Part shown: piece by piece, positions 1 through 8,397 of the stretch | How positions within the stretch are numbered: the first letter of the stretch is position 1 | Layout: every line of letters starts with the position of its first letter | NCBI GenBank assembly: GCA_018066865.1 | Contig: JAGPVT010000020.1 | Span: 1 to 64,000, forward strand | Reading direction: 5' to 3' | From: Marinobacter sp. | GTDB lineage: Bacteria > Pseudomonadota > Gammaproteobacteria > Pseudomonadales > Oleiphilaceae | Length of the DNA: 64,000 bases | Notes under the pieces: generated by a model | What the model was told of the DNA's origin: nothing | The model's input: only the letters and a program-made list of their open reading frames with translations | Database searches by the model: none | Position numbers and translations under genes: made by a program

Positions 1-798
1 CTCAAGGCACTGGCAGAGGAAGTCAGTGACCGTTTTCTGATTGTCATGCGCGCTTACCTGGAAAAGCCGAGAACCACGGTAGGCTGGAAGGGTTTGCTAT
101 ACGACCCGGAGCGCACAGGAACCGGCGATCTTAACGAAGGCTTGCTGCGCTCACGTCGTTTGCTTCTGAATCTCGCCGAGATGGGGCTACCTCTGGCTAC
201 AGAAGCTTTGAGCCCTTTCGCTATGGACTATCTCGGTGACCTGGTGAGCTGGACTGCGATTGGAGCCCGCACAACCGAGTCCCAGATCCACCGTGAAATG
301 GTCAGCGGCTTGCCCATGCCGGCCGGGTTCAAAAATGGCACCGACGGCGGGATCAGCGTTGCGATTAATGCCATGAAGTCGGGAGCGCACCCGCATCATC
401 ATCTGGGCGTTTCCAGCAATGGCGCACCGGTTATGGTCAGCACCCGGGGTAATCCGGACACTCACCTTGTGCTACGTGGCGGTCGGGGCCTTACCAATTA
501 CGACGAGCTGAGCATTCAGCACGCTACGCAAAGCCTGTCTGGTTCAGGGTTGTGCGCTGCAATCATGGTAGATTGCAGTCATGATAACGCCTGCAAGCAG
601 GCGGAACGGCAAATCGATGTGGCCCGTGAAGTCATGCGGCAGAAGCGGGCGGGTAGCGCTGGTATTCGCGGTTTGATGCTGGAAAGCTTCCTGGAAGCTG
701 GCCGACAGGACGACGGCGATGACCTGCGGTACGGCTGCTCCATTACCGACCCGTGCCTGGGCTGGGATCAGACAGAGGCTCTGCTCCGCTCACTGTAG
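1..798 (+). CDS. 3-deoxy-7-phosphoheptulonate (DAHP) synthase, 5'-truncated
   Basis: The reading frame is open from base 1, so the N-terminal part of the gene lies outside the window; about 265 C-terminal residues remain. DAHP synthase joins phosphoenolpyruvate and erythrose 4-phosphate in the first step of the shikimate pathway. Segments typical of the AroF/AroG/AroH (type I) family are visible: RAYLEKPRTTVGWKG, GARTTESQIHREM, GFKNGTDG, the STRGNPDTHLVLRGG stretch, MVDCSHDNA and the C-terminal SITDPCLGW. Which feedback-sensitive isozyme (Phe, Tyr or Trp) this is cannot be told from the fragment, so no symbol is given. The 3' end overlaps the convergent LysE-family gene by 56 bases. Confidence 0.93.
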   Translation, partial: LKALAEEVSDRFLIVMRAYLEKPRTTVGWKGLLYDPERTGTGDLNEGLLRSRRLLLNLAEMGLPLATEALSPFAMDYLGDLVSWTAIGARTTESQIHREMVSGLPMPAGFKNGTDGGISVAINAMKSGAHPHHHLGVSSNGAPVMVSTRGNPDTHLVLRGGRGLTNYDELSIQHATQSLSGSGLCAAIMVDCSHDNACKQAERQIDVAREVMRQKRAGSAGIRGLMLESFLEAGRQDDGDDLRYGCSITDPCLGWDQTEALLRSL

Positions 799-1420
799 AG
801 AGCAGGAGATGGCCTGCTAACAGTAGCAAGGCTCCGCCCATCAGTCGATCGAGCCAGTGGCCGAAGCGGTTAAAACCTCTGCGCACGGCGGGCAGGGTGA
901 AAAACACGGCAACCAGGGTGAACCAGAGCCCTGTCGCCAGCGCCATATAAGCGCCGTAGCCGGCCTGGATGGCCACGGGTGTACCCGGGCTGATCACTAC
1001 CGAAAACAGCGAAACAAAGAACAGTGTAGCCTTCGGGTTAAGAGCATTGGTCAAAAAGCCCAGGCGCAGGGCGGCGAAGCCCGACTGCAGGGTGCCTGTT
1101 TTGGTATCCACATAAACGCCACCTGCCCGGGCTCTCAGGCACTGCACAGCGATCCACGTAAGGTACAGGGCGCCGGTAATCTTGAGTATGGTGAACAGCA
1201 GAATGGATTGCTGGATAATCAGACCAATGCCCAGCAGTGAATAGCTCACATGCACCAGAATGCCTGCGCCAATACCGAATGCTGTGAGCAGTGCGTTTTT
1301 CCGACTCTGACACAGTGCCTGCCGGAGCATCACCGCAAAGTCTGGCCCCGGGCTGGCAACCGCCAGAAGATGTATCAATGCCACAGTGAGAAATTCCGGC
1401 CAGTAACTGTTCATATGCAC
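743..1420 (-). CDS. LysE/RhtB family amino acid exporter
   Basis: A 225-residue inner-membrane protein with about six hydrophobic segments. It carries the N-terminal ASPGPDFAVMLRQAL motif and the central NALNPKATLFF motif that mark the LysE/RhtB family, which exports amino acids, homoserine lactones or related small molecules. The substrate cannot be predicted from sequence. The frame can start at a GTG (1420) or at an ATG two codons later (1414); a purine-rich GAGAGA lies upstream. Its 3' end runs 56 bases into the convergent DAHP synthase gene, so the last ~18 residues are encoded opposite that gene. Confidence 0.88.
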   Translation of the reverse strand: MHMNSYWPEFLTVALIHLLAVASPGPDFAVMLRQALCQSRKNALLTAFGIGAGILVHVSYSLLGIGLIIQQSILLFTILKITGALYLTWIAVQCLRARAGGVYVDTKTGTLQSGFAALRLGFLTNALNPKATLFFVSLFSVVISPGTPVAIQAGYGAYMALATGLWFTLVAVFFTLPAVRRGFNRFGHWLDRLMGGALLLLAGHLLLSTVSGAEPLSDPSPGTGR

Positions 1421-1652
1421 GTTTCTCTCTATTCTTTGTATTTGGGCTTGGTTGTATCGTGTTTAGGTGTAAAGGCCTATGGATAAGAGCTCAGAGATTG
1501 TCAGAATCTTTGTAAGCCTGTCAGCATAAATCCAACCGCCGGTTTCTTCACGTACCACATTAAACAATTCCGGCCTCTATACTGGCATATACAGGATTTA
1601 TCGTTTCACCAAGGTTCCCGGCTCTCGGGAATATCGGTCTGGAGACTGTTTT
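1421..1652. other. Intergenic region between divergent lysE-type and lpd-like genes
   Basis: About 230 bases with no convincing gene. It must hold the promoters of both flanking genes, which point away from each other. I could not single out a -35/-10 pair with confidence. Confidence 0.4.
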
Positions 1653-3095
1653 ATGGATAAGCGAGAAGTTGATGTAGCCATTATCGGTGCAGGGACGGCA
1701 GGAATGGTAGCCTATAATCGTGTGCGAAAAGTCACGGATAAGGTCGTGCTGATTGAAGGCGACCATTACGGTACTACGTGTGCGAGAGTGGGCTGTATGC
1801 CAAGCAAACTGCTGCTTGCAGCAGCAGACAGCGCCTGGCAGATGGCACAGGCAGACCTGTTCGGAGTGTCTGCGGGCAAGATTTCAGTGGACGGTAAGCG
1901 AGTCATGGCACGAGTGCGCTCGGAGCGTGACCGGTTTGTCGCTTCGGTTGTTCGCTCCGTGAAAGAGTTTCCCGAAGAGCACCGGATCAAGGGCCACGCC
2001 CGCTTCGCCGGACCCAATCACCTCATTATCGACAACGAAACTGAGATCCACGCCCAGCGGATTATTATCGCAACAGGCTCCCGCCCTAATATTCCCGGCT
2101 TTCTGAAAGAAGCGAAAGACCGCTTGGTGGTGAATGACGATATATTTGAATGGCAGGATTTGCCGGCGTCGGTGGTGGTTTTCGGACCGGGTGTGATCGG
2201 GCTGGAGCTGGGGCAGGCACTCAGCCGTCTTGGTGTTCGAGTAAGAATGTTCGGAGTGGGAGGCGCCGTTGGGCCCATCCAGGACGACAGTATTCGCGAA
2301 TATGCACTCAAGCGCTTTAACGAAGAGTTTCCGTTGGACCCGGATGGCGACGTAAAGCGGGTTGAGCGAGTGGATGGTGGAGTGGCTGTCACATTTACCG
2401 ACGGCATCAATGGCGAAAAAACCGAAACGTTCGAGTATCTGCTCGCGGCCACCGGGCGCCGGCCCAACGTTGACAACCTGGATATCCAGAATGCCGATAT
2501 TGAGCTGGATGAAAAAGGCCTACCTTTGTTCGACCCGCACACGTTGCGTTGCGGCCAGAGCCATATCTTTATTGCCGGTGATGCCAACAACAATTTGCCG
2601 CTGTTGCACGAAGCCGCAGACGAAGGACGGATTGCCGGGAATAATGCGGCGTCTTACCCGGACGTTCGCGCGGGTCTGAGGAGCACGCCCCTTGCAGTTG
2701 TGTTTACTGACCCCCAAATAGCCAGTGTGGGTTTGACTATTGATGAAGTGGATAAGCGCTGTGGCGGCCGCTTCGCAGTAGGCGAGGTATCGTTTGAGAA
2801 TCAGGGCCGTAGCCGGGTGATTGGCAAAAACAGCGGCTTGCTTCGGGTATATGGCGAGCACGGTAGCGGGTTGTTCATGGGTGCCGAGATGTTTGGCCCG
2901 GCAGCCGAGCACATAGCCCACCTGTTGGCCTGGTCCGCGCAACGTCGGTTGACGGTCAGTGAAATGCTGGGAATGCCGTTTTATCATCCGGTAATTGAAG
3001 AGGGCGTGAGAACGGCACTGAGAGACCTGAACCGAAACCTCAACATAGGGCCGGTTCCCGAGGGTGACTGCACCGACTGTGGCCCTGGCGTATAG
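1653..3095 (+). CDS. Dihydrolipoamide dehydrogenase-like class I disulfide oxidoreductase
   Basis: A 480-residue flavoprotein of the pyridine nucleotide-disulfide oxidoreductase family. Residues ~7-15 give the FAD motif IIGAGTAG; residues ~44-54 give the redox-active pair CARVGC followed by MPSK, as in lipoamide dehydrogenase and mercuric reductase. A central GPGVIGLELG is the NAD(P)H-binding Rossmann motif, and IFIAGDAN is the second FAD-binding segment. The C-terminal FYHPVIEE matches the HP-x-x-x-E catalytic base region of lipoamide dehydrogenases. No 2-oxoacid dehydrogenase subunits are nearby, so this is a stand-alone copy whose physiological disulfide substrate is unknown. Confidence 0.87.
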   Translation: MDKREVDVAIIGAGTAGMVAYNRVRKVTDKVVLIEGDHYGTTCARVGCMPSKLLLAAADSAWQMAQADLFGVSAGKISVDGKRVMARVRSERDRFVASVVRSVKEFPEEHRIKGHARFAGPNHLIIDNETEIHAQRIIIATGSRPNIPGFLKEAKDRLVVNDDIFEWQDLPASVVVFGPGVIGLELGQALSRLGVRVRMFGVGGAVGPIQDDSIREYALKRFNEEFPLDPDGDVKRVERVDGGVAVTFTDGINGEKTETFEYLLAATGRRPNVDNLDIQNADIELDEKGLPLFDPHTLRCGQSHIFIAGDANNNLPLLHEAADEGRIAGNNAASYPDVRAGLRSTPLAVVFTDPQIASVGLTIDEVDKRCGGRFAVGEVSFENQGRSRVIGKNSGLLRVYGEHGSGLFMGAEMFGPAAEHIAHLLAWSAQRRLTVSEMLGMPFYHPVIEEGVRTALRDLNRNLNIGPVPEGDCTDCGPGV

Positions 3096-3146
3096 GCTTT
3101 TCGCCGGAGATTGATCTGCGCTATGACAGGCATGGGAAAATCCAAC

Positions 3147-3176
3147 TTCACGGATACTTGGGGCCTTCGTTATATT
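3147..3176 (+). promoter_or_regulatory. Possible sigma-70 promoter of dps
   Basis: TTCACG (3147-3152) and TATATT (3171-3176) are separated by 18 bases and end 40 bases before the dps start codon. The -35 match is weak. Assigned by eye only. Confidence 0.3.
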
Positions 3177-3216
3177 GGTCCCAGTTTGGAATTTACAGCC
3201 ACGAAGGAGGCATACA

Positions 3217-3690
3217 ATGAGTAAGAATTTTATTGGTCTGGATAAGGAAAAAACCGTAGAACTGGCCGATTCTCTTAACGATTTGCTGTCTAACTATCAG
3301 ATTTTCTACATGAACGTGCGCGGTTATCACTGGAACATCAAGGGCGATAATTTCTTTGAGCTTCACGTGAAATTTGAGGAATTGTACGACGACCTGCTGC
3401 TCAAGATCGATGAAATTGCAGAGCGTGTTCTTACATTGGGGCACCGCCCTTCGCATGCTTACAGCACTTACATTGAGCGCTCGGAAATCCCTGAGCAGAA
3501 AGACGTTGCTGATGGCAAAACAGCCATGAACAACATAGTCGACAGCTTTGCCAAGTTGATTGGCAAGCAGCGGGACTTGCTGAGCCTTGCCGGCGATGCG
3601 AGTGATGAGGGTACCGTCGCGCTGATGAGCGATTACATATCCCAGCAGGAAAAAACGGTCTGGATGTATCGCAGTTACCTGGGCCACTAA
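3217..3690 (+). CDS. dps: Dps-family ferritin-like DNA-protecting protein
   Basis: A 157-residue protein of the Dps/bacterioferritin-like family. It stores iron by oxidising Fe(II) with hydrogen peroxide and may bind the nucleoid in stress. The ferroxidase segment is seen in NVRGYHWNIKGDNFFELHVKFEELYDD (given in parts: NVRGYHWNIKG, then FFELHVKFEELYDD), the typical H-x(10-12)-D-x(3)-E style ligand pattern between subunits. ATG at 3217 is chosen because GAAGGAGG lies 7 bases upstream; an in-frame GTG-like extension further upstream has no ribosome site. It is followed by a clear terminator, so it is a single-gene unit. Confidence 0.93.
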   Translation: MSKNFIGLDKEKTVELADSLNDLLSNYQIFYMNVRGYHWNIKGDNFFELHVKFEELYDDLLLKIDEIAERVLTLGHRPSHAYSTYIERSEIPEQKDVADGKTAMNNIVDSFAKLIGKQRDLLSLAGDASDEGTVALMSDYISQQEKTVWMYRSYLGH

Positions 3691-3707
3691 GCCCTGAAAT
3701 GTTTATC

Positions 3708-3732
3708 GGGCGGCCAATTGGCCGCCCTTTTT
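3708..3732 (+). terminator. Rho-independent terminator after dps
   Basis: Perfect 8-bp stem GGGCGGCC / GGCCGCCC with an AATT loop followed by TTTTT, 17 bases after the dps stop codon. Confidence 0.9.
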
Positions 3733-3740
3733 ATATCGGG

Positions 3741-4895
3741 TCAAAATGCTGCACACTGGGTACCTGCCGCCAGAGTCGGTACCTCTTGGTGCAGAAACCA
3801 TTTTTCAGTCACCACTTTGCGCGTGAACCAGTGGGACCGCATCAAGGTGCTCGCCAGCGGCATTCTGATCCAGCCCGGTATCTGAAAGTTTTCCTCTGCT
3901 ACGGATCCACGATGGCCAAAACGCTCCGCTATGGCATCACCGTATGCTTGCAGGGAGGTGGCAGAAAAATCCGGAGCCTGCCGGATCACATCAGCAGCCA
4001 GCAAAGCCGATTCAATGGCCGGGCGAATACCTTCTCCGCTTTGGGTGTAGGCAAGCCCCGCAGCATCACCAATCAGCAACAGGCCATCGTCTACCAGCGG
4101 TCGCCCTGAGTGATCGTAGAGCAAATAGGCATGACCTTTGAAGCGATCGGGCAAATCCTCAGGAATGCGACCGGTGGACTTCATGGTTGCCACAAAGTCC
4201 TGTAAATGCGTGCTCAGCTTGTGGTTGTCTTCCCGCCCGAGGCCAATGTTCAGGTAATTGCCCTTGCGAAAGACCCAGGCATAGCCTTTGAGATCCCGAC
4301 AAAACCAAAGCTCCGGCGTGTCTCCGCGGGCTTTGCAGGCCCTTGCCTGCTCGTGAGTCATTTCGAACTCTATCTCTTTGGCCGCCACAATGGTTTCATG
4401 GCTTCCAGGGCCATCGCCAGTCAGTCTCGCAACCGGGCAAAAGTGCCCTCCGGCGCCGACCAGCAGTGGCGCTGACCAGGTATCGTCAATCAGCCAGTTA
4501 CCGTCTCTTCGTGTGATGTTTTTGACCGGAGTGCCAAGTTGTTTTGGAGTGTTTGTACGGCCAAGCAAGTAATCGTCAAATTCACAGCGCCGGATACCAT
4601 AGCTGACTACGCGGCCATGATTATTTTCAACCGCGGCTTGCCCCATCATTCCAATACGGAAACGTCGTATGGGTTGCAGCGTGCGCCCGTTGCTGTAGTC
4701 GGTGAGATCAATCTTCAGGGTTTCCATGACCGTGGGCGTTACCCAGCCGGCACAGGTTTTATCCCGCGGGAACGTCTGTTTATCGATCAGCAGAGCGCGC
4801 TTTCCGCTGCTCTCCAGGGCCTTTGCCAAGGTGGATCCCGCCGGGCCTGCCCCCACGATAATCACATCATAAGCTTCCATGTGCGGTAACCTCAT
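3741..4895 (-). CDS. FAD-dependent oxidoreductase of the geranylgeranyl reductase type
   Basis: A 384-residue flavoprotein starting MRLPHMEAYDVIIVGAGPAG, with the Rossmann GxGxxG for FAD near residue 15 and the second FAD motif LLIGDAAGLAYTQSGEGI around residue 275. This arrangement, with PRDKTCAGWVTP near residue 45, is that of the geranylgeranyl reductase/halogenase-like group, which reduces or oxidises lipid-like substrates. Its start ATG shares the ATGA of the stop codon of the upstream cyclopropane synthase gene, so the two are translationally coupled. The inference is that it acts on the same membrane lipids. An internal ATG five codons later is a possible alternative start. Confidence 0.78.
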   Translation of the reverse strand: MRLPHMEAYDVIIVGAGPAGSTLAKALESSGKRALLIDKQTFPRDKTCAGWVTPTVMETLKIDLTDYSNGRTLQPIRRFRIGMMGQAAVENNHGRVVSYGIRRCEFDDYLLGRTNTPKQLGTPVKNITRRDGNWLIDDTWSAPLLVGAGGHFCPVARLTGDGPGSHETIVAAKEIEFEMTHEQARACKARGDTPELWFCRDLKGYAWVFRKGNYLNIGLGREDNHKLSTHLQDFVATMKSTGRIPEDLPDRFKGHAYLLYDHSGRPLVDDGLLLIGDAAGLAYTQSGEGIRPAIESALLAADVIRQAPDFSATSLQAYGDAIAERFGHRGSVAEENFQIPGWIRMPLASTLMRSHWFTRKVVTEKWFLHQEVPTLAAGTQCAAF

Positions 4896-6217
4896 GTGTC
4901 TTGGGGTGCGGCGGGAAGGTTGTAGAGATCCTGCCGGGTCGCAGGCAACCGGTTGTTATCGCCGTGGGTGAACACAACCTGAAAAAGCTGCAGTGATCCC
5001 GCCCGGAAGGCGGCGATAGAGCCGGCCAGGTACATGCGCCAGGCCCGAGTAAAGTGCTCGTCGTACATGTCAGAGATTACGTTTTCTGCGGCATTAAAGC
5101 GCTCCATCCAGGCGCTCAGGGTGCGGGCGTAATGGAGCCGGAGATTTTCCACGTCGATAACGGAAAAATCGCCGTGCTCACACAGTGCCATGATTTCTCC
5201 AATGCTGGGTGGATAAGCCCCGGGGAAGATGCGCTTCTCAATCCAGGCGTTCATCAGCATGGGCCGGTTACGACCAATACTGTGAATGAGCGCCATGCCA
5301 TGCGGATTCAGTGAGCGCTTGATCAGCTGTGACAGCGCGAGGTAATTCTCCTTCCCTACATGCTCCAGCATGCCAACCGAGACGAACGCATCGTATTGGC
5401 CCTGAATGTTGCGGTAATCGTCCTCAATGTAGTCAACCAGGGTATCCAGACCCTGGTTGCGGGCTTGCTCGCGGGCGTAAGTGACCTGTTCACGGGAAAT
5501 ATTATAGGCGTGGACCTTTACTCCGTAATTTCGTGCCATGTAACGCGCCAGCCCGCCCCAGCCGCATCCCGCTTCGACCACCGTCATGCCGGGTTCAAGC
5601 CTGAGCTTTCTGCACACGTGCTCCAGCTTTGCCAGTTGAGCCTGCTCCAGGCTCAACTCCGGCCGTTCGTAATAGGCGCAGGTGTACTGCATTTCGGCTT
5701 GATCGAGCCAGAGCCGATAGAAATCGTTACCCAGATCATAATGGTGATGAATGTTTTCCTGTGCTTCCGACGGACCTGTGGAGCGGGGAGCGTGGTTTCG
5801 CCAAAGGGCTTCAAGCCATCGTGGCCATTTCTGACGGGCCTGATGAATGGCCCGGTAGAGCGCTTCCATCAGATCGGGCAGATCGCCCTCGATACCCAGG
5901 CGACCGGCACTGTAAAGGTCGCCAAAGGCCAGGTTGGGGTTGGTGACCAGCGTGTAAAGAGCTTTTGGATCAGCGAGGTGCAGGGTAAACCGGGCCGGCT
6001 GCTCATGGGGCTCAATCACGTCGTTGTTCCATAGCCGGAAACGAATCGGGGGAGACCCTGCCATGCGCACCAGCTTGGCAACCAGCCAGCGTTCATAGGT
6101 ATGAGGCTCCCGGTCTACATGAGTGTCCTGCAAGGGCAAGTTCAGGATATGAGATTTATTGGACTGCACACCAAACCCGGTGCGCTTGCTGCTTTTCCGG
6201 GCATTTTTTTGATTCAC
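4892..6217 (-). CDS. Cyclopropane-fatty-acyl-phospholipid synthase family methyltransferase
   Basis: A 441-residue S-adenosylmethionine-dependent enzyme that adds a methylene group across the double bond of unsaturated phospholipid acyl chains, or a relative doing a similar C-methylation. The SAM motif VEAGCGWGGLARYMA lies at about residue 215. Residues that bind bicarbonate in E. coli Cfa appear conserved: Cys in MQYTCAYY, Glu and His in GMLEHVGKENY and IHSIG, and Tyr in LHYARTLSAWMERF. The N-terminal ~60 residues are basic and longer than usual. It is the first gene of a two-gene unit with the flavoprotein at 3741-4895, overlapping by 4 bases. Confidence 0.88.
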   Translation of the reverse strand: MNQKNARKSSKRTGFGVQSNKSHILNLPLQDTHVDREPHTYERWLVAKLVRMAGSPPIRFRLWNNDVIEPHEQPARFTLHLADPKALYTLVTNPNLAFGDLYSAGRLGIEGDLPDLMEALYRAIHQARQKWPRWLEALWRNHAPRSTGPSEAQENIHHHYDLGNDFYRLWLDQAEMQYTCAYYERPELSLEQAQLAKLEHVCRKLRLEPGMTVVEAGCGWGGLARYMARNYGVKVHAYNISREQVTYAREQARNQGLDTLVDYIEDDYRNIQGQYDAFVSVGMLEHVGKENYLALSQLIKRSLNPHGMALIHSIGRNRPMLMNAWIEKRIFPGAYPPSIGEIMALCEHGDFSVIDVENLRLHYARTLSAWMERFNAAENVISDMYDEHFTRAWRMYLAGSIAAFRAGSLQLFQVVFTHGDNNRLPATRQDLYNLPAAPQDT

Positions 6218-6422
6218 GGATTCTGCTCCCTTTTTTTACCCTGACATTGCTGTCGAGGCTGGCGTCTGCACGCCAAGGCTGGTCCCGAATACCCGCCTGA
6301 GAACTGCCGGTTATCTGTTCAGTATAGAAAATGTTTTGCTTTTGTCAGGTATGTCGGAAATCGACGTGAATCAGGTATCGAAAAAGTGCGAAGAAAAGCG
6401 GGATAGAGGAGGGGGAGGAAGA
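6218..6422. other. Intergenic region upstream of the cyclopropane synthase gene
   Basis: About 200 bases that should carry the promoter of the minus-strand lipid operon. No gene is supported here. A plus-strand open frame running from 6336 into dctM is the shadow of the TRAP permease. Confidence 0.4.
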
Positions 6423-6452
6423 CTGCAGCCGGGCCAGGCGACCCGGCTGCAG
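6423..6452 (-). terminator. Hairpin after the TRAP operon
   Basis: A perfect 11-bp inverted repeat, CTGCAGCCGGG / CCCGGCTGCAG, with an 8-base loop, placed 7 bases beyond the dctM stop. There is no T-run, so it may act as an imperfect terminator or as a 3' end stabiliser. Confidence 0.6.
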
Positions 6453-6458
6453 AATAGC

Positions 6459-7754
6459 TTAGTAAGAGGAACTCATACCAAACCACTCAGGGAATATCAC
6501 AATCAGTGCCAGTACGAGCACCTGCAGGAGGATGAACGGCAATACCCCCTTGTAGATGTCCACCGTTCGCACATTCGGTGGCGCGACCCCTTTGAGGTAG
6601 AACAAAGAGAACCCGAAAGGCGGTGTGAGGAAGCTGGTTTGCAGGTTCATGGCGATAAGAATGGCAAACCAGAGCATGTTGATGCCCAGAGCTTCGGCCA
6701 CCGGTGCCAGAATAGGCACGATGATGAAAGAGATTTCCACAAAGTCGATGAAGAAGCCCAGTATCATAATCACCAGCATGGCGAGGATGATAAAGCCCCA
6801 TTTTTCGCCAGGTAACGCCAGCATCCACTCTTCCAGCAGGTAGTCGCCACCGGTGTAGCTGAAGACCATTGAAAAGGCGGTTGCACCGATCAGGATGGCG
6901 AACACCATGGCGGTTACTTTGACCGTATCTTTTGAAGCATCCCAAACCATCTGGAATGAGAATTGACCGTAGATAATGGCCAGAACAATAGCGCCGATGC
7001 CACCCAGTGCTGAGGATTCTGTGGGTGTCGCAATGCCGGTAAAGATCGAGCCAAGCACAATCACGATCAACGCCAGCGGTGGAATGATCGCCAACAGCGC
7101 ATTCATGATTTCTTTTTTGCGGGAAATGCTGCTGTCTTCCGGCATGGCCGGAGCGGTCTCGGGCTTGAAGCGGGTCATGATCAGGATATAGGCAATATAG
7201 AGCCCGATAAGAACCACGCCCGGCCCGACGGCAGCCTTGAACAGATCACCTACCGGAAGGCCCAGAACGTCGCCCAGAATAATCAGAATGATTGAGGGAG
7301 GAACGATCTGGCCCAGCGTGCCTGCTGCACAGATGGTGCCCGTTGCCAGGCGCTTGTCATACTTGTGGGCAAGCATGACAGGCAGAGAGATCAGGCCCAT
7401 GGCAACCACACTCGCGCCCACAACACCGGTGGAGGCCGCAAGCAGCGCACCTACCAGAATGGTAGAGATAGCCAGGCCACCGGGCAGGCCGCCAAAAAGA
7501 CGGCCCATGGAGGTCAGAAGCTGCTCGGCGAGGCGAGTACGTTGCAGAATGACGCCCATGAAAATAAACAGTGGCACCGCCATCAGAACGGTATTCTGCA
7601 TAACGCTCATGATGCGATATGGCATGAAGGCGAACAGATCCATGCCTTCTGCAAATACGCCAAAGAACAATGCAACGCCGCCAAAAGTAAAGGCGACAGG
7701 GAAGCCCAGCATCAGCATGAAAAGGGCGGCGAGGAACATAATCATGCCGATCAT
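6459..7754 (-). CDS. dctM: TRAP transporter large permease, DctM-like
   Basis: A 431-residue, strongly hydrophobic protein with about 12 membrane segments; it is the transport channel of a tripartite ATP-independent periplasmic transporter that uses a sodium gradient. Typical DctM stretches are visible: LMLGFPVAFTFGGVAL near the start, STGVVGASVVAMGLISLP, GTLGQIVPPSIILIILGD and the late LQTSFLTPPFGFSLFYLKG. Its start overlaps the dctQ stop by 4 bases. It is the last gene of dctP-dctQ-dctM. Confidence 0.94.
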   Translation of the reverse strand: MIGMIMFLAALFMLMLGFPVAFTFGGVALFFGVFAEGMDLFAFMPYRIMSVMQNTVLMAVPLFIFMGVILQRTRLAEQLLTSMGRLFGGLPGGLAISTILVGALLAASTGVVGASVVAMGLISLPVMLAHKYDKRLATGTICAAGTLGQIVPPSIILIILGDVLGLPVGDLFKAAVGPGVVLIGLYIAYILIMTRFKPETAPAMPEDSSISRKKEIMNALLAIIPPLALIVIVLGSIFTGIATPTESSALGGIGAIVLAIIYGQFSFQMVWDASKDTVKVTAMVFAILIGATAFSMVFSYTGGDYLLEEWMLALPGEKWGFIILAMLVIMILGFFIDFVEISFIIVPILAPVAEALGINMLWFAILIAMNLQTSFLTPPFGFSLFYLKGVAPPNVRTVDIYKGVLPFILLQVLVLALIVIFPEWFGMSSSY

Positions 7755-8296
7755 GCGAGGCCTCCCCCGCTGTTCTCTCCTTCATACTGTTTTTCACCAG
7801 ACATGACGCGCAGGGCGAAGGTGGCCATATTGAGGCCCGCGATGGCGATAAAAAAGGCAGTGACCGGAATGACGGATTTAATAAGCCAGCGATGGGGCAG
7901 GCCGCCCGGGTCACCACTGCCTTCACCCATGCTGTAGGAGTCGAGCGCGAAATCGTAACCGTAAATGCCAATCAGCCAGGCAAACGGCACCACAAACAGC
8001 AGGGCGCCTGCCAGGTTTATCCACGCCTTGGCCTTGTTGCTCCAGCGCGTGTAAAACACGTCAACCCGAACGTGGCCGTCCGTACGCAGTGCGTAGGGGA
8101 TACCAAGCAGGAAGACTATCGAATACAGGTGCCATTCCATCTCCTGCATACCGATGGAGACTTCGTTGAACGCGTAACGGGCAACAACGTCGTAAAAAAC
8201 GTTACCGGCCATCAGCAGCATTGCGACACAGGCAACCCAGCCGCAGAGATAGGACAGACGGGCGAGGCCATCATCCAGCTTTATAATCCACTGCAT
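7751..8296 (-). CDS. dctQ: TRAP transporter small permease, DctQ-like
   Basis: A 181-residue protein with four predicted membrane helices, the normal size and topology of the small TRAP subunit. The segment EVSIGMQEMEWHLYSIVFLLG and HVRVDVFY matches the DctQ family signature, in which the small subunit packs against DctM and docks the binding protein. It is preceded by a hairpin that separates it from dctP, and it overlaps dctM by 4 bases. Confidence 0.93.
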   Translation of the reverse strand: MQWIIKLDDGLARLSYLCGWVACVAMLLMAGNVFYDVVARYAFNEVSIGMQEMEWHLYSIVFLLGIPYALRTDGHVRVDVFYTRWSNKAKAWINLAGALLFVVPFAWLIGIYGYDFALDSYSMGEGSGDPGGLPHRWLIKSVIPVTAFFIAIAGLNMATFALRVMSGEKQYEGENSGGGLA

Positions 8297-8351
8297 TCAC
8301 ATTCCTCCACCAGATGGTTTGGCGATTCTGCTATTGCTATAAACAACAAAA

Positions 8352-8378
8352 CCGGGATCACTCTCAGAGCGATCCCGG
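8352..8378 (-). terminator. Intra-operon attenuator between dctP and dctQ
   Basis: On the minus strand an 8-bp perfect stem (CCGGGATC / GATCCCGG, 11-base loop) is followed by TTTTGTTGTTT. It lies between the dctP stop and the dctQ start. It probably lowers transcription into the permease genes, so that the binding protein is made in excess. Confidence 0.75.
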
Positions 8379-8397
8379 CTCCATTAAAGCCTGTATC

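Noticed and set aside
6336-6815. Plus-strand 159-codon frame starting in the intergenic region before dctM
   Set aside because: Most of it is antisense to dctM, and its product is highly charged without family features.
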